Source of the DNA: Pseudomonadota bacterium
Lineage (GTDB): Bacteria; Desulfobacterota; Binatia; Binatales; Binataceae
Length of the DNA stretch: 64,000 nt
Reading direction: 5' to 3'
Assembly: GCA_021325025.1 (NCBI GenBank)
Contig: JAJPHZ010000007.1
Span: 126,190-190,189 of the forward strand
Positions 31,605 to 41,080 of this stretch are shown piece after piece. Position 1 is the first letter of the stretch, and each line of letters starts with the position of its first letter. The position numbers and the translations under genes are program-made. The notes beneath the pieces are model-generated. The model worked only from the letters and a program-made list of their open reading frames with translations, was not told the origin of the DNA and did no database searches.

Positions 31605-32771
31605 ATGATGGTGCGCAACAAGAACAGACCGGCATACCCACGCTTGTGCCTCGCTGGATCGACGACGGCGGCGCTGGTGCTTGCGGTTGCGCTGGCGGCG
31701 TGCTCGCACCAACCGCAGGGGACGGCTACCCAACCGCGTCCCGCCGTTCCGGTGTTGGTGGGCAAGGTCGAGCGCACCACGTTCCCGGTGCAATTGCATG
31801 CGATCGGGACGGTGCAGGCCTACTCGACGGTCAGTGTCAAGGCGCAGGTGGGGGGTGAGGTGATCGGGGTTCATTTCCACGAGGGCCAGGAGGTCGCCAA
31901 GGGTCAGCTCCTGTTCACGATCGATCCGCGCCCGTTCCAGGCGGCGCTGGCGCAGGCGCGCGCCAATCTGGCCAAGACCGAGGCCCAGGCCCAACTGGCT
32001 GACGCCGACGCCAAGCGCTGGGAGACGATGTACAAGGTCCATGCCGCCTCGCCCCAACAATACGACCAGGCCAACTCGGCGGCGGCGGCGCTGCGCGCCA
32101 CGATTGCGGCTGACAAGGCGGCCGTGCAAAGCGCCGAACTCAACCTGCAATACACCAAGATTTACTCGCCCATCGACGGACGCGCCGGCAATCTGAATCT
32201 CAACGCCGGCAATATCGTCAAAGCCAACGGCGACACGCCGATGGTGGTGATCAACCAGATCAAGCCCGTCTACGTGCAATTTGCGCTGCCGGAGCGGGAC
32301 CTGGACGAAATCCGCCGCCATCTGGAGACCGACCGCTCGCTGGCCGTGGTCGCCAATCCGCCCAATGAGCCCGACAAACCGTCGATCGGCACGCTGAGCT
32401 TCATCGACAACACCGTCGATCCGACCACCGGCACAATTCAATTCAAGGGCACCTTTGCCAATCAGGACGAGCGGCTGTGGCCCGGCGAATTTGTCGACGT
32501 GACGCTGACCCTGGAGCGGCGGCCCAACACCGTGGTTCTACCCGCCCAGGCGGTGCAGTCGGGGCAGAACGGAACCTACGTCTTCGTGGTCAACCCGGAC
32601 CTGACGGTCAGGGTGCAGCCGGTCAAGACCGGCGCGACCCTGGAAGGCAGGACCGTGATCGAGCAGGGGCTTGCGGGTGGCGAGACGGTGGTGACGGACG
32701 GGCAGATGCTTTTGGTGCCGGGCGCCAGGGTACGCATCAAGCAGGCTCTGGAAACGGCGGCAGCTTCATGA
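31605..32771 (+). CDS. RND efflux periplasmic adaptor (membrane fusion protein)
   Basis: A 388-residue AcrA/MdtA-type adaptor linking an inner-membrane RND pump to an outer-membrane channel. The lipobox LAAC puts the lipidated Cys at 33. The lipoyl half-motif GTVQAYSTVSVKAQVGGEV...FHEGQEVAKGQLLFTIDP is followed by a coiled-coil hairpin rich in Ala/Lys/Gln (about 100-165), then the beta-barrel and membrane-proximal domains with SFIDNTVDPTTGTIQFKG. Its stop overlaps the pump ATG by 4 bp. No outer-membrane channel gene follows, so a TolC-like partner is elsewhere. Confidence 0.94.
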   Translation: MMVRNKNRPAYPRLCLAGSTTAALVLAVALAACSHQPQGTATQPRPAVPVLVGKVERTTFPVQLHAIGTVQAYSTVSVKAQVGGEVIGVHFHEGQEVAKGQLLFTIDPRPFQAALAQARANLAKTEAQAQLADADAKRWETMYKVHAASPQQYDQANSAAAALRATIAADKAAVQSAELNLQYTKIYSPIDGRAGNLNLNAGNIVKANGDTPMVVINQIKPVYVQFALPERDLDEIRRHLETDRSLAVVANPPNEPDKPSIGTLSFIDNTVDPTTGTIQFKGTFANQDERLWPGEFVDVTLTLERRPNTVVLPAQAVQSGQNGTYVFVVNPDLTVRVQPVKTGATLEGRTVIEQGLAGGETVVTDGQMLLVPGARVRIKQALETAAAS

Positions 32772-35700
32772 ACGTCAGCGAACTGTTCATCCGCCGGCCG
32801 GTGATGACCACGCTGGTATCGCTGGCGATCGTGATCTTCGGCGCGATTGCCTACCGCACCCTGCCGGTCAGCGCGCTGCCCAACGTCGATTTTCCAGCGA
32901 TCGTGGTTTACGCCAACCTGCCCGGCGCCAGCCCGGAGACGATGGCTTCGTCGGTGGCCACGCCGCTGGAGAAGCAGTTCTCGACCATTTCGGGACTGCA
33001 GTCGATGACTTCGAGCAGCTACCAGGGCGTTACCAACATCACGCTGCAATTCGATCTGAACAAGAATATCGACGCGGCGGCGCAGGACGTGCAGTCGGCG
33101 ATCGCGGCCGCGCAGCCGCAGCTTCCCCATGAGATGCCGACGCCGCCCACCTTCCGCAAAGTCAACCCCGCCGAGCAGGCGATCATGTACCTGGGCTTCA
33201 GTTCGCGCACCCTGCCGCTGTCGGAGGTTGACCATTGGGCGGAGACCGACCTGGCCCAGCGCATCTCGATGGTCAGCGGCGTTGCACAGGTGCAGGTGTA
33301 CGGCTCCAAGAAGTACGCGGTGCGCATCCAGCTGGATCCCAAGCTGCTGGCCGCGCACGGAATCGGCATCGACGAGGTGTCGCAGGCGGTTCAGAACGCC
33401 AACGTCAACCTGCCCACCGGCACGCTCTACGGCAAGCATCGCGCCTACACGGTGCAGGCCGCGGGCCAGCTCACCGACGCCGCTGCCTATCGGCCGCTGA
33501 TCGTGGCCTATCGCAACGGCGCGCCGGTGCGCCTGGGGCAGTTGGGCCGCGTGCTCGACAGCGTGCAGAACGACAAGGTCGGCGGATGGGTCACCGGGGA
33601 GCCCGGCGTGGTGCTGGCGGTGCAGCGTCAGCCCGGCACCAACACGGTGCAGGTGGTCAACGACGTGCGCAAGGTGATCGACAATTTCCGCCGCGAACTG
33701 CCGGCCTCGGTCAAGCTCACGATCCTCTACGACCGTTCCGTATCGATCCGCAATTCGGTCAACGACGTGCAGTTCACGCTGATGCTGACCGTCGGCCTGG
33801 TCGTGATGGTGATCTTCCTGTTCCTGCGCAACGTGTCGGCCACCGCGATTCCCTCCGCCGCACTGCCGATGTCGATTATCGGCACCTTCGCCGTGATGGC
33901 CGAACTGGGCTACAGCCTGGACAACCTGTCGCTGATGGCGATCACGCTGTCGGTGGGCTTTGTGGTGGACGACGCGATCGTGATGCTGGAGAACATCTTC
34001 CGCCACATGGAGATGGGCAAGAGCGCGCTGGAAGCGGCGCTGGATGGGTCGCGGGAGATCGGCTTCACGATTTTATCGATGACCCTGTCGCTGGCTGCGG
34101 TCTTCATCCCGGTGCTGTTCATGGGCGGCGTGCTGGGCCGTCTGCTGCACGAGTTCGCGGTTACCATCGCGGTCGCCATTCTGGTGTCGGGCTTCGTGTC
34201 GCTGACGTTGACCCCGATGCTGTGCAGCCGCTTTCTAACTCCACCCAAAAGCCAGCACCATGGCCGGCTGTATCAATTCACCGAGCGCGGCTTCGACGCA
34301 TTGCTGGCCTTTTACAAAAGAACGCTCACCTTCGTGATGCGCCATCGGCTGGCCACGATGGTGGTGTCGGGCGCAATCCTGGCGGCGACGATGTACCTGT
34401 TTGTCGTCGTGCCCAAAGGCTTCCTGCCCACCGAAGACACCGGGCAGATCGTAATTTTCACGCAAACCGCCCAGGGCATCTCCTACGACGCGATGGAGGC
34501 GCATACCAAGGCGCTGATGAACATCCTCGGGGCCGACCCGAACATCGACTCGTTCTTCGCCGGAATCGGCGGCGGCGGGCCGATTGGGGCGCTCAATAAC
34601 GGCATCATGTTCGTGCGCCTGGCCGACCATCGCAAGCTTAACGCCGACCAGGTGATCGAGGAGCTGCGGCCCAAGGTCGCGCAGATCCCAGGCATGCTGG
34701 TGTTCCTCCAGAATCCGCCGCCGCTGCAGCTAAGCGCTCATTTCACCAAGGCCATCTACGCCTTTACCCTGCAAAGCCCCAATATCAGGGAGCTCTACCA
34801 TTACGCGCCGCTCCTGGAGAACAAGATGCGCGCGCTCAAGGATCTGACCGACGTCAACAGCGACCTGGAGATCAAAAATCCGCAGGTCAGCATCGCCCTC
34901 GATCGCGACAAGGCCCGCTCGATGGGGGTATCGGCGCAGGTGCTGGAAGATTCGCTGTACGACGCCTACGGCTCGCGCCAGATTTCCACCATCTACGCCG
35001 CCGACGACGAATACTGGGTGGAGCTGGAGCTGGAGCCCAAATACCAGGCCGAGCCTTCCACCCTGTCGCTGCTGTACGTCCGCTCGGCCGACGGCAAGAT
35101 GGTCCCGCTCGACGCCTTCGTCAAGATGGCAACCACAATGGGTCCGCTGTCGGTCAACCACAGCGGGCAGATTCCCTCGGTGACCATCTCTTTCAACCTC
35201 GCCCCCGGGGCGTCGCTGGGCAAGGCGCTGGCCGAAGTCAAGACGCTGGCCGATAACACGCTGCCCTCGACCATTACGACCGTGTTCGCCGGCGCCGCCG
35301 AGCAGTTCCAATCCTCGCTGGGCAGCCTGGGAATGCTGCTGATCATGGCGATCCTGGTCATCTACCTGGTGTTGGGCGTCCTGTACGAAAGCTTCATTCA
35401 TCCCATCACGATCCTGTCGGGTCTGCCGGCCGCGGGCTTCGGCGCGCTGCTGACTTTGATGGTGTTGGGGATGCAACTGGATCTGTTCGCCTTTGTCGGC
35501 ATCATCATGCTGGTCGGCCTGGTCAAGAAAAACGCCATCATGATGATCGACTTCGCGCTCGACGCCCAGCGCAGCGAGGGCGAGAGCGCCGCCGCCGCCA
35601 TCTACGAGGGCGCCATCGTGCGCTTCCGCCCGATCATGATGACCACGGCGGCGGCGTTCATGGGCGTATTGCCGATCGCGGTGGGCCTGGGCGCGGGCTC

Positions 35701-35944
35701 CGAGGCGCGCCGTCCGCTGGGCGTGGCGGTCGTCGGCGGCTTGTTCTTCTCCCAATTGCTGACGCTGTACATCACGCCGGTCTTCTACACCTACATGGAT
35801 AGCTTCCATAACTGGATGGTGTCGCTGTGGCCGTCCCATCGGCGTATGGCGGCTGCGGCGCGCGGCGGTGAAGAGATTGGCCAGGAGCAGGAAGCTGAGC
35901 TTGAGCAGCCATCCGCCGCCCGCCGCAAGCGCATCGCTTCGTAA
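32768..35944 (+). CDS. RND efflux pump inner-membrane permease (HAE-1 type, MdtB/MdtC-like)
   Basis: A 1058-residue proton-driven multidrug exporter. The N terminus FIRRPVMTTLVSLAIVIFG is typical. Two large periplasmic loops and 12 membrane segments are arranged in two repeats. The proton-relay Asp pair sits in GFVVDDAIVMLENI (TM4), and TM10 has GLVKKNAIMMIDFA with its Lys. An Arg/Glu-rich cytoplasmic tail ends the protein. ATG 32768 overlaps the adaptor stop; a longer open frame upstream is only overlap. The substrate is unknown; the MdtB/C-like loop pattern suggests amphiphiles or drugs. Confidence 0.95.
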   Translation: MNVSELFIRRPVMTTLVSLAIVIFGAIAYRTLPVSALPNVDFPAIVVYANLPGASPETMASSVATPLEKQFSTISGLQSMTSSSYQGVTNITLQFDLNKNIDAAAQDVQSAIAAAQPQLPHEMPTPPTFRKVNPAEQAIMYLGFSSRTLPLSEVDHWAETDLAQRISMVSGVAQVQVYGSKKYAVRIQLDPKLLAAHGIGIDEVSQAVQNANVNLPTGTLYGKHRAYTVQAAGQLTDAAAYRPLIVAYRNGAPVRLGQLGRVLDSVQNDKVGGWVTGEPGVVLAVQRQPGTNTVQVVNDVRKVIDNFRRELPASVKLTILYDRSVSIRNSVNDVQFTLMLTVGLVVMVIFLFLRNVSATAIPSAALPMSIIGTFAVMAELGYSLDNLSLMAITLSVGFVVDDAIVMLENIFRHMEMGKSALEAALDGSREIGFTILSMTLSLAAVFIPVLFMGGVLGRLLHEFAVTIAVAILVSGFVSLTLTPMLCSRFLTPPKSQHHGRLYQFTERGFDALLAFYKRTLTFVMRHRLATMVVSGAILAATMYLFVVVPKGFLPTEDTGQIVIFTQTAQGISYDAMEAHTKALMNILGADPNIDSFFAGIGGGGPIGALNNGIMFVRLADHRKLNADQVIEELRPKVAQIPGMLVFLQNPPPLQLSAHFTKAIYAFTLQSPNIRELYHYAPLLENKMRALKDLTDVNSDLEIKNPQVSIALDRDKARSMGVSAQVLEDSLYDAYGSRQISTIYAADDEYWVELELEPKYQAEPSTLSLLYVRSADGKMVPLDAFVKMATTMGPLSVNHSGQIPSVTISFNLAPGASLGKALAEVKTLADNTLPSTITTVFAGAAEQFQSSLGSLGMLLIMAILVIYLVLGVLYESFIHPITILSGLPAAGFGALLTLMVLGMQLDLFAFVGIIMLVGLVKKNAIMMIDFALDAQRSEGESAAAAIYEGAIVRFRPIMMTTAAAFMGVLPIAVGLGAGSEARRPLGVAVVGGLFFSQLLTLYITPVFYTYMDSFHNWMVSLWPSHRRMAAAARGGEEIGQEQEAELEQPSAARRKRIAS

Positions 35945-35965
35945 GGGAAAAAAGAGCGCCGCGCC

Positions 35966-36823
35966 TCAGAGCGAGGGCCGCCGCAAGGGTTCGGAGAACG
36001 CCCGGGCGAATGCTTTAACCGGCGCCTTGGCCAGATCGATGTAGATGCGACCCACAAAGGTATCGGCTTGGATGCGCAGCGGGATGTGGCGCTGGTCGGC
36101 GGAAATCCAGATCGTCGCCTGGCGCACCTTGTAGTGATTCTTGGGGTTGCTCACATACAGGAGCGTGGGAATCACGCGGAAGGCGTCGATGTCGTCGGCG
36201 CCCAGATGGATCCGCTCGCGGCGTGCGACGTGGAACTGGATGACGTAGCGGTCGGTGGCCGCGAACACATCGAGCGTCATCGAAGCGCCGACCCTGATTG
36301 GCTGGGAAATCGCAAGCAGCGAGGCGCCGATGGGTCCCAGCGGGTGGCGGGCGGCAAAACGTCTGACCTCGACATGATCGCGCTTGCGGCGGATGGTTTC
36401 GACCGCGCCAGCGGCACGGTCAAAGTTGACCGAGTACTCCGTGAGACGGCCATTTTCGTTGTGGCGGATGAAGACCTGCTCGGAGGCCAGTGAGCCGGCC
36501 GGCAGTTCTTCGCGCAAATACGCCCGCATGCGGTAGAACACGTCGACCAGCCGGTTGGTTGCCACGGTCGCCTCGCCCAACCATTCCTGGCTATGTCCGG
36601 GCTCGTTGCGCAGCGAAATCCGGGCGAACGCGACCGGAAGTTGCTCCCATGAAACGGTGTAGGAGAGCTGCTCGCCGGGATGGAAAGGCACCGGCCCGGG
36701 TGCGTAGCCCGGGATGTCGATTCCGGGCGGCAAGGGATCATTCGATGTGGTTCCCAGCGCGGAACCACTCAGCGCCAGACTCAGGATCGGGATTGCTAAC
36801 AGACGCAGTTGAGCGGTTCGCAC
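35966..36823 (-). CDS. DUF3108 family exported protein
   Basis: A 285-residue protein with a signal peptide (LLAIPILSLALSGSALG) and the DUF3108 pattern: FHPGEQLSYTVSWEQLPVAFARISLRN, then YRMRAYLREE, and a closing ATIWISADQRHIPLRIQADTFVGRIYIDL. This is a beta-rich, lipoprotein-carrier-like fold probably in the periplasm. The function is unknown. It converges with the RND pump (21 bp) and diverges from the HEAT-repeat protein. Confidence 0.8.
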   Translation of the reverse strand: MRTAQLRLLAIPILSLALSGSALGTTSNDPLPPGIDIPGYAPGPVPFHPGEQLSYTVSWEQLPVAFARISLRNEPGHSQEWLGEATVATNRLVDVFYRMRAYLREELPAGSLASEQVFIRHNENGRLTEYSVNFDRAAGAVETIRRKRDHVEVRRFAARHPLGPIGASLLAISQPIRVGASMTLDVFAATDRYVIQFHVARRERIHLGADDIDAFRVIPTLLYVSNPKNHYKVRQATIWISADQRHIPLRIQADTFVGRIYIDLAKAPVKAFARAFSEPLRRPSL

Positions 36824-36915
36824 TGTTCAGAGGACACTCACCACGGTACGCTTTTCATTATTGCAAATTGCCCAGCCATCGTCGATGATCACTGCTTGAC
36901 GGCGGAGGTGAATAG

Positions 36916-37668
36916 ATGTTCAAGCCGTATCTTGTCCTGTGTGTCGCCAGCCTTGGCGGAGCCCTGCTGGTAACGTCCCTGGCTTCCGCCCAAATGGCGC
37001 CGGGCCCGGGCGGTGCCTCCAATCCTTTGGGCGCCATATTTAATCAGAACAACAACCGTGCCTCCGAGAGAACCACCACCGAGCATAATCTCAGATCCGC
37101 CGAAGCGGGGCTGGGCGACGCTGACCCGCGGGTGCGTGTGGAAGCCCTGCGCCAGTTGCGTGACGTGAAAGATCCGCGCGCCGACTTCCTGCTGATCCGC
37201 GCCATCTCCGACCCCGATACGCGGGTGCGCGTCAAAGCCATCGATATGTTGGGCGCGCGCGGCAACAAGGACGCCGTCGAGCCGATGTGCCAGTTGCTAT
37301 TCCTGCGGTCCACAGAGCCGGTGGTTAGGATGCACATCGCGGCGGCGCTGGGGCGTATCGGCGACGAGCGCGCGGCCAAGCCCCTGATCCAATACCTGTA
37401 CGAAGCGACCGACGAGCGCAGCCGCGGCACGGCGGTATTCGCGCTGGGCGAAATCGGCGACCGCTCCGCGACTGACGTGCTGACCACCGCCGCCACCGAG
37501 GATCCCAGCCCCACCGTGCGCCGGCTGGCGCAGCAGGCGATCCAGAAGATCAACGGCGAAATTCCGGGCAGTCATCCCCTGACCACTGCCAAACAGCAGG
37601 TGGTGCCGACCGATCAGAAGCTGTCCAAGCTGCGCGAACTGGATCGCGAACTGAACAAGCCCTTTTGA
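36916..37668 (+). CDS. Exported HEAT-repeat protein
   Basis: A 250-residue protein. A signal peptide (YLVLCVASLGGALLVTSLASA, cut after SAQ) is followed by five or so HEAT-like helical pairs between about residues 62 and 195: ADPRVRVEALRQL, PDTRVRVKAIDML, TEPVVRMHIAAALGRIGDERA, DERSRGTAVFALGEIGDRSA, and PSPTVRRLAQQAI. These are protein-binding scaffolds; some are phycobilin-lyase-like but no cofactor site is visible. The GGAGGTG ribosome site is excellent. It begins a run of four genes to HldE. Confidence 0.8.
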   Translation: MFKPYLVLCVASLGGALLVTSLASAQMAPGPGGASNPLGAIFNQNNNRASERTTTEHNLRSAEAGLGDADPRVRVEALRQLRDVKDPRADFLLIRAISDPDTRVRVKAIDMLGARGNKDAVEPMCQLLFLRSTEPVVRMHIAAALGRIGDERAAKPLIQYLYEATDERSRGTAVFALGEIGDRSATDVLTTAATEDPSPTVRRLAQQAIQKINGEIPGSHPLTTAKQQVVPTDQKLSKLRELDRELNKPF

Positions 37669-37699
37669 GCGGACTCTGCAACTGTCGAGGCCTCCGGCG

Positions 37700-37900
37700 A
37701 TGATGCGATTACGTCAAATCTACTGTGCGGGCTGGGCGCTGGTGCTTGCGGTCTTGATCGTAGCCGGACACGCCGATACTCTGGGCCGCTTTGTGGGCTC
37801 AGCCGTCACCGCCTGGATTATCTACTCGGTTCCCTTTGGGATCACCTTTATGATCGCGCGCAGCGCAATCAGGAACAATCCCGGTGCCGGCGAAGACTAG
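37700..37900 (+). CDS. Small membrane protein of unknown function
   Basis: A 66-residue protein with two hydrophobic segments (about residues 10-24, GWALVLAVLIVAG, and 34-52, AVTAWIIYSVPFGITFMIA). I do not recognise a family. It lies 31 bp after the HEAT gene and 18 bp before the deoxyhypusine-synthase-like gene on the same strand, so it is probably co-transcribed with them. Confidence 0.5.
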   Translation: MMRLRQIYCAGWALVLAVLIVAGHADTLGRFVGSAVTAWIIYSVPFGITFMIARSAIRNNPGAGED

Positions 37901-37918
37901 ACCACGTCCGACTCGCTG

Positions 37919-38881
37919 ATGGCGCGCATCCAAAAGCTTGCCCCGCTCAGCCCGGGTCAAGCCCGCACCCGCAAGCTCGCCGAACTCTCGCGTCTGGTCC
38001 GACGTCAAGCTTTCGCCCAGCCGCTCAAACCCGGCGCGACTTTCGGCCAATTCGTCGATTCGCTGCCGGCGCTGCTGGCCGCCGGTGAGATGCGAGAGCT
38101 GGCCCGCCGCATTGCGCGGGCCCATCGCCGGGGCCGCACGTTTTTGCTGATGGCCGGAGCGCATTCGATCAAGACCGGGCTCAGCCCGCTCATCTGTCAG
38201 TTGCTGCGCGACGGCATTTTGAGCGCGGTGGCGATGAACGGCGCCGCCATCATTCATGACTTCGAACTGGCAATGGCGGGCCGCACCTCCGAGGATGTCG
38301 GCGCGGGTTTGGCCGACGGCAGCTTTGGGATGGCGCAGGAGACCGGCGAGTTCCTCAATCACGCGGCAGCGCTCGCCGCGCAGGAGGGACGCGGCCTGGG
38401 TGAAGTGGTGGGGCGCGAGATCAGCCGGCGCCGACTCAAGCATCGCGCGATCAGCATCTTCGCCACCGCCTATGAGGCCGGCGCGCCGGCCACGGTTCAC
38501 GTCGCGATCGGCGCCGATATCATCCACATGCATCCCGACGCCGACGGCGGCGCGATCGGCAAGGCGACCTTCGCCGACTTTCACCGCCTGGCGCAGGTGG
38601 TTGGCACGCTGTCGGGCGGCGTCGTGATCAACCTGGGCTCGGCGGTAATCATGCCCGAAGTGTTCTTGAAGGCGCTCAACCTTTGCCGTAACCTCGGCCG
38701 CAAGGTGCGCGACTTCACCACCGCCGACATGGACTTCGTGCGCCATTACCGTCCCCGCGTCAACGTCGTCGAGCGTCCCACGCGCGGCGGCGGGCGCGGT
38801 ATCATGCTGACCGGCCATCACGAAATCATGTTTCCCCTGCTGGTCGCGGCTGTGGGCGAGGAATTGCGCCGCAACACTTGA
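37919..38881 (+). CDS. Deoxyhypusine synthase-like protein
   Basis: A 320-residue protein related to deoxyhypusine synthases. It has an NAD-site-like FLLMAGAHSIKTGLSPLI, then LLRDGILSAVAMNGAAIIHDFELAMAGRTSEDV, and VINLGSAVIMPEVFLKALNLCRNLG. Bacteria lack eIF5A and hypusine, and I see no clear counterpart of the catalytic Lys loop, so the real reaction is probably different (homospermidine-type or sugar-related chemistry are possibilities). Its position directly before hldE suggests a link to LPS heptose or nucleotide-sugar metabolism, but this is context only. Confidence 0.72.
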   Translation: MARIQKLAPLSPGQARTRKLAELSRLVRRQAFAQPLKPGATFGQFVDSLPALLAAGEMRELARRIARAHRRGRTFLLMAGAHSIKTGLSPLICQLLRDGILSAVAMNGAAIIHDFELAMAGRTSEDVGAGLADGSFGMAQETGEFLNHAAALAAQEGRGLGEVVGREISRRRLKHRAISIFATAYEAGAPATVHVAIGADIIHMHPDADGGAIGKATFADFHRLAQVVGTLSGGVVINLGSAVIMPEVFLKALNLCRNLGRKVRDFTTADMDFVRHYRPRVNVVERPTRGGGRGIMLTGHHEIMFPLLVAAVGEELRRNT

Positions 38882-38889
38882 GTCAAGTA

Positions 38890-40377
38890 ATGATGCAGCA
38901 GCCCTTGGAACTGCCGCCGCTCAGACCCGTGCGCATCCTGGTGGCAGGCGAAGTCGTGCTCGACCGTTATTTGTGGGGCGAGGTGAGCCGCATCTCACCC
39001 GAGGCGCCGATTCCGGTCCTGCAGGTCAACCGGCGCGAGGAGCGGCCCGGCAACGCCGCCTTCGTGTGCGCCAGCCTGGCCGCCTTCGGCGCCACGCCGG
39101 TGGTGCTCAGCGTAATCGGGGCTGACGCCAACGGCGCCGCGCTGTCCGCGATGCTGTCGGGTCTGGGCGTTGACACCGGCGCATTGGTGCAGGACGCCGG
39201 CCGCCCAACTATCGTCAAGGAACGGCTGTTGGGGTCGGTACAGTCTACGCGGCGCGCGATCCAACAATTGCTGAGAGTGGACAACGAGGATGCGCGGCCG
39301 TTGAGCGGACCGCTCGAGGCGCAGGTGCTGGCAGGGTTGGAGCGCGAACTGGCGCGCGCCGACGGCGTGCTGATCTGCGACATCAACAAGGGCCTGCTCA
39401 CGCCCGCAGTGCTCAACGCGATCATCGACAGCGCCCGGCGGCAGCGAAAACCGGTGATCGTGGACCCGCGGATGGCCGACGACTTCTCCATCTACCGCGG
39501 CGCGGCGGCGCTCACGCCCAATCGCTACGAAACCGAACGCGCCACCGGGTTTGACCTGTCCAGTCCGCAGGCCTGGCAGCGGGCCGCGCAAAGGCTGATC
39601 GATGGCCTCGACCTGGAGGCATGTTTGATCACGCTGGATCGCGACGGAATGTTTCTGGCGCGGCGCACCGGCAGCGCGCTGCATATCCGGACGGCGCCGC
39701 GCGAAGTGTACGACGTCACCGGTGCCGGCGACGTGGTGCTGGCGATCTTCGGCCTGTTCGTGATTGCGGGCGCCGAGATGGAGTTGGCGGCAAACCTTGC
39801 CAACCTCGCGGCCGGACTGGAAGTCGGCAAGCAGGGCGCGGCGGTGATTTCGCGCTCCGAGCTGGCGCAGGCGCTGCATCGCGCCCATCACGGTTCCGCG
39901 GGCAAGATTCTCGGCCTTGACAAGCTCCTGCCCATTTTGGAGCGCCGTCGGGCCGAAGGTTTACGCATCGCGTTTACCAACGGATGCTTCGACCTGCTGC
40001 ATGCCGGCCATGTCGAATCGCTGGAGTTTGCCCGCGCCCAGGGCGACCTGCTGGTGGTCGGGCTCAATGACGACGCCAGTGTTCGTCAGATCAAGGGCGA
40101 AGGCAGGCCGGTGTATCCGGCCGCCGATCGGGCGCGGCTGCTCGCCGCCCTGGAGGCGGTGGATTATGTCGTAATCTTCGACGAGCCGCGCGCCGAAAAA
40201 ATCATCCGTGCGGTCCGCCCCGACATCCTGGTCAAAGGCGAGGATTGGCGCGGCAAGACGGTGGACGGCGCCGACTTCGTCGAAAGCTATGGCGGCAAGG
40301 TGGTCCTGGCCAGGCTGCTGCCGGGCCGGGCCACCAGCCGCACCATCGAGCAGTTGCGCGCCGACAAAGCCCGATAA
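38890..40377 (+). CDS. hldE: Bifunctional heptose-7-phosphate kinase/heptose-1-phosphate adenylyltransferase
   Basis: A 495-residue two-domain enzyme of ADP-heptose synthesis for LPS inner core. The N-terminal ribokinase-type domain (about 1-325) has EVVLDRYLWGEVSRISPEAPIPVL and the catalytic DVTGAGDVVLAIF. The C-terminal nucleotidyltransferase domain has FTNGCFDLLHAGHVESL (HxGH) and LVKGEDWRGKTVDG. Both halves are complete, as in E. coli HldE (RfaE). The start could be ATG 38890 or a TTG at 38878 that overlaps the previous stop; neither has an obvious ribosome site. Confidence 0.93.
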   Translation: MMQQPLELPPLRPVRILVAGEVVLDRYLWGEVSRISPEAPIPVLQVNRREERPGNAAFVCASLAAFGATPVVLSVIGADANGAALSAMLSGLGVDTGALVQDAGRPTIVKERLLGSVQSTRRAIQQLLRVDNEDARPLSGPLEAQVLAGLERELARADGVLICDINKGLLTPAVLNAIIDSARRQRKPVIVDPRMADDFSIYRGAAALTPNRYETERATGFDLSSPQAWQRAAQRLIDGLDLEACLITLDRDGMFLARRTGSALHIRTAPREVYDVTGAGDVVLAIFGLFVIAGAEMELAANLANLAAGLEVGKQGAAVISRSELAQALHRAHHGSAGKILGLDKLLPILERRRAEGLRIAFTNGCFDLLHAGHVESLEFARAQGDLLVVGLNDDASVRQIKGEGRPVYPAADRARLLAALEAVDYVVIFDEPRAEKIIRAVRPDILVKGEDWRGKTVDGADFVESYGGKVVLARLLPGRATSRTIEQLRADKAR

Positions 40378-40507
40378 GCCCGCGCCGACCCCGGCTTGGG
40401 CTCGGGTAGTCGCCTTTATGCTGATATTTTCCCGCTACAATGCTAGGCTGAAGTTGGCGAATTGAGTTTGGCTCGGGATTGCGACGGAGGCGCCGGGGTT
40501 CAAGTTC

Positions 40508-41074
40508 ATGGCCAAACCGGCGTCAGACGGGGTCAGACGAATGAGACTTGCCGCGATCATCTTGGCGCTCGCGTTGGCCGCTGCTGCTCCCGAAGTGGCT
40601 CGCGCACAGATGAACCCGGCGCAGGCGGCGGGCCTCGCCGCCGGCATCGCCGGAATCTTCTTTGGCGCGCTGTATCCGGCGCCGCGATGCGGCCCGCATG
40701 ACGCGCCGGTGCATCCCTACCAACCCGTGCCGCCCCACTATGCGCCTGCATCCGGCACTCCGCCTCCGCATGCCGACCTCGACGACGATGACGACGAGCC
40801 GCTGCAGCCGCTGTCGCCGCGGTTACATCGCCACCTGAGCGCCGACAGCTCTCAGGCCCAAGTTCGTCCCGACGCGGATGAGGCGTCGGATCAGACTGCT
40901 GCGGTCCAGCAACCCGATGAAGCGGCGAGCGCCGAGCAGGAGCAGCAGGTGCAGGCGCCGATGCCGCATCGCGCGCGCCGCCGGCGTCCTCCTTCAACTA
41001 TCGTGCAGACGCAAAGTTCCGGTCAGGTGGCGGAAATCCCCTCGCAGCCGCGCGTCTTTCAACCCGCCCAATAG
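40508..41074 (+). CDS. Exported low-complexity protein of unknown function
   Basis: I do not recognise this 188-residue protein. It has a signal peptide (MRLAAIILALALAAAAPEVARA), a short hydrophobic segment AAGLAAGIAGIFFGALY, and then a His/Pro-rich and Asp-rich low-complexity region (ADLDDDDDEPL) with a Gln/Ala/Glu stretch and an Arg cluster. A start at ATG 40541, where the signal peptide begins, is equally plausible. A -10-like TACAAT at 40436-40441 lies upstream without a good -35. It may bind metal or act as a spacer protein in the envelope. Confidence 0.5.
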   Translation: MAKPASDGVRRMRLAAIILALALAAAAPEVARAQMNPAQAAGLAAGIAGIFFGALYPAPRCGPHDAPVHPYQPVPPHYAPASGTPPPHADLDDDDDEPLQPLSPRLHRHLSADSSQAQVRPDADEASDQTAAVQQPDEAASAEQEQQVQAPMPHRARRRRPPSTIVQTQSSGQVAEIPSQPRVFQPAQ

Positions 41075-41080
41075 GCGGCT

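Noticed and set aside
32477..35944. An RND permease of 1155 residues
   Set aside because: The extra 97 codons lie inside the adaptor gene; the pump start at 32768 overlaps the adaptor stop by 4 bp.
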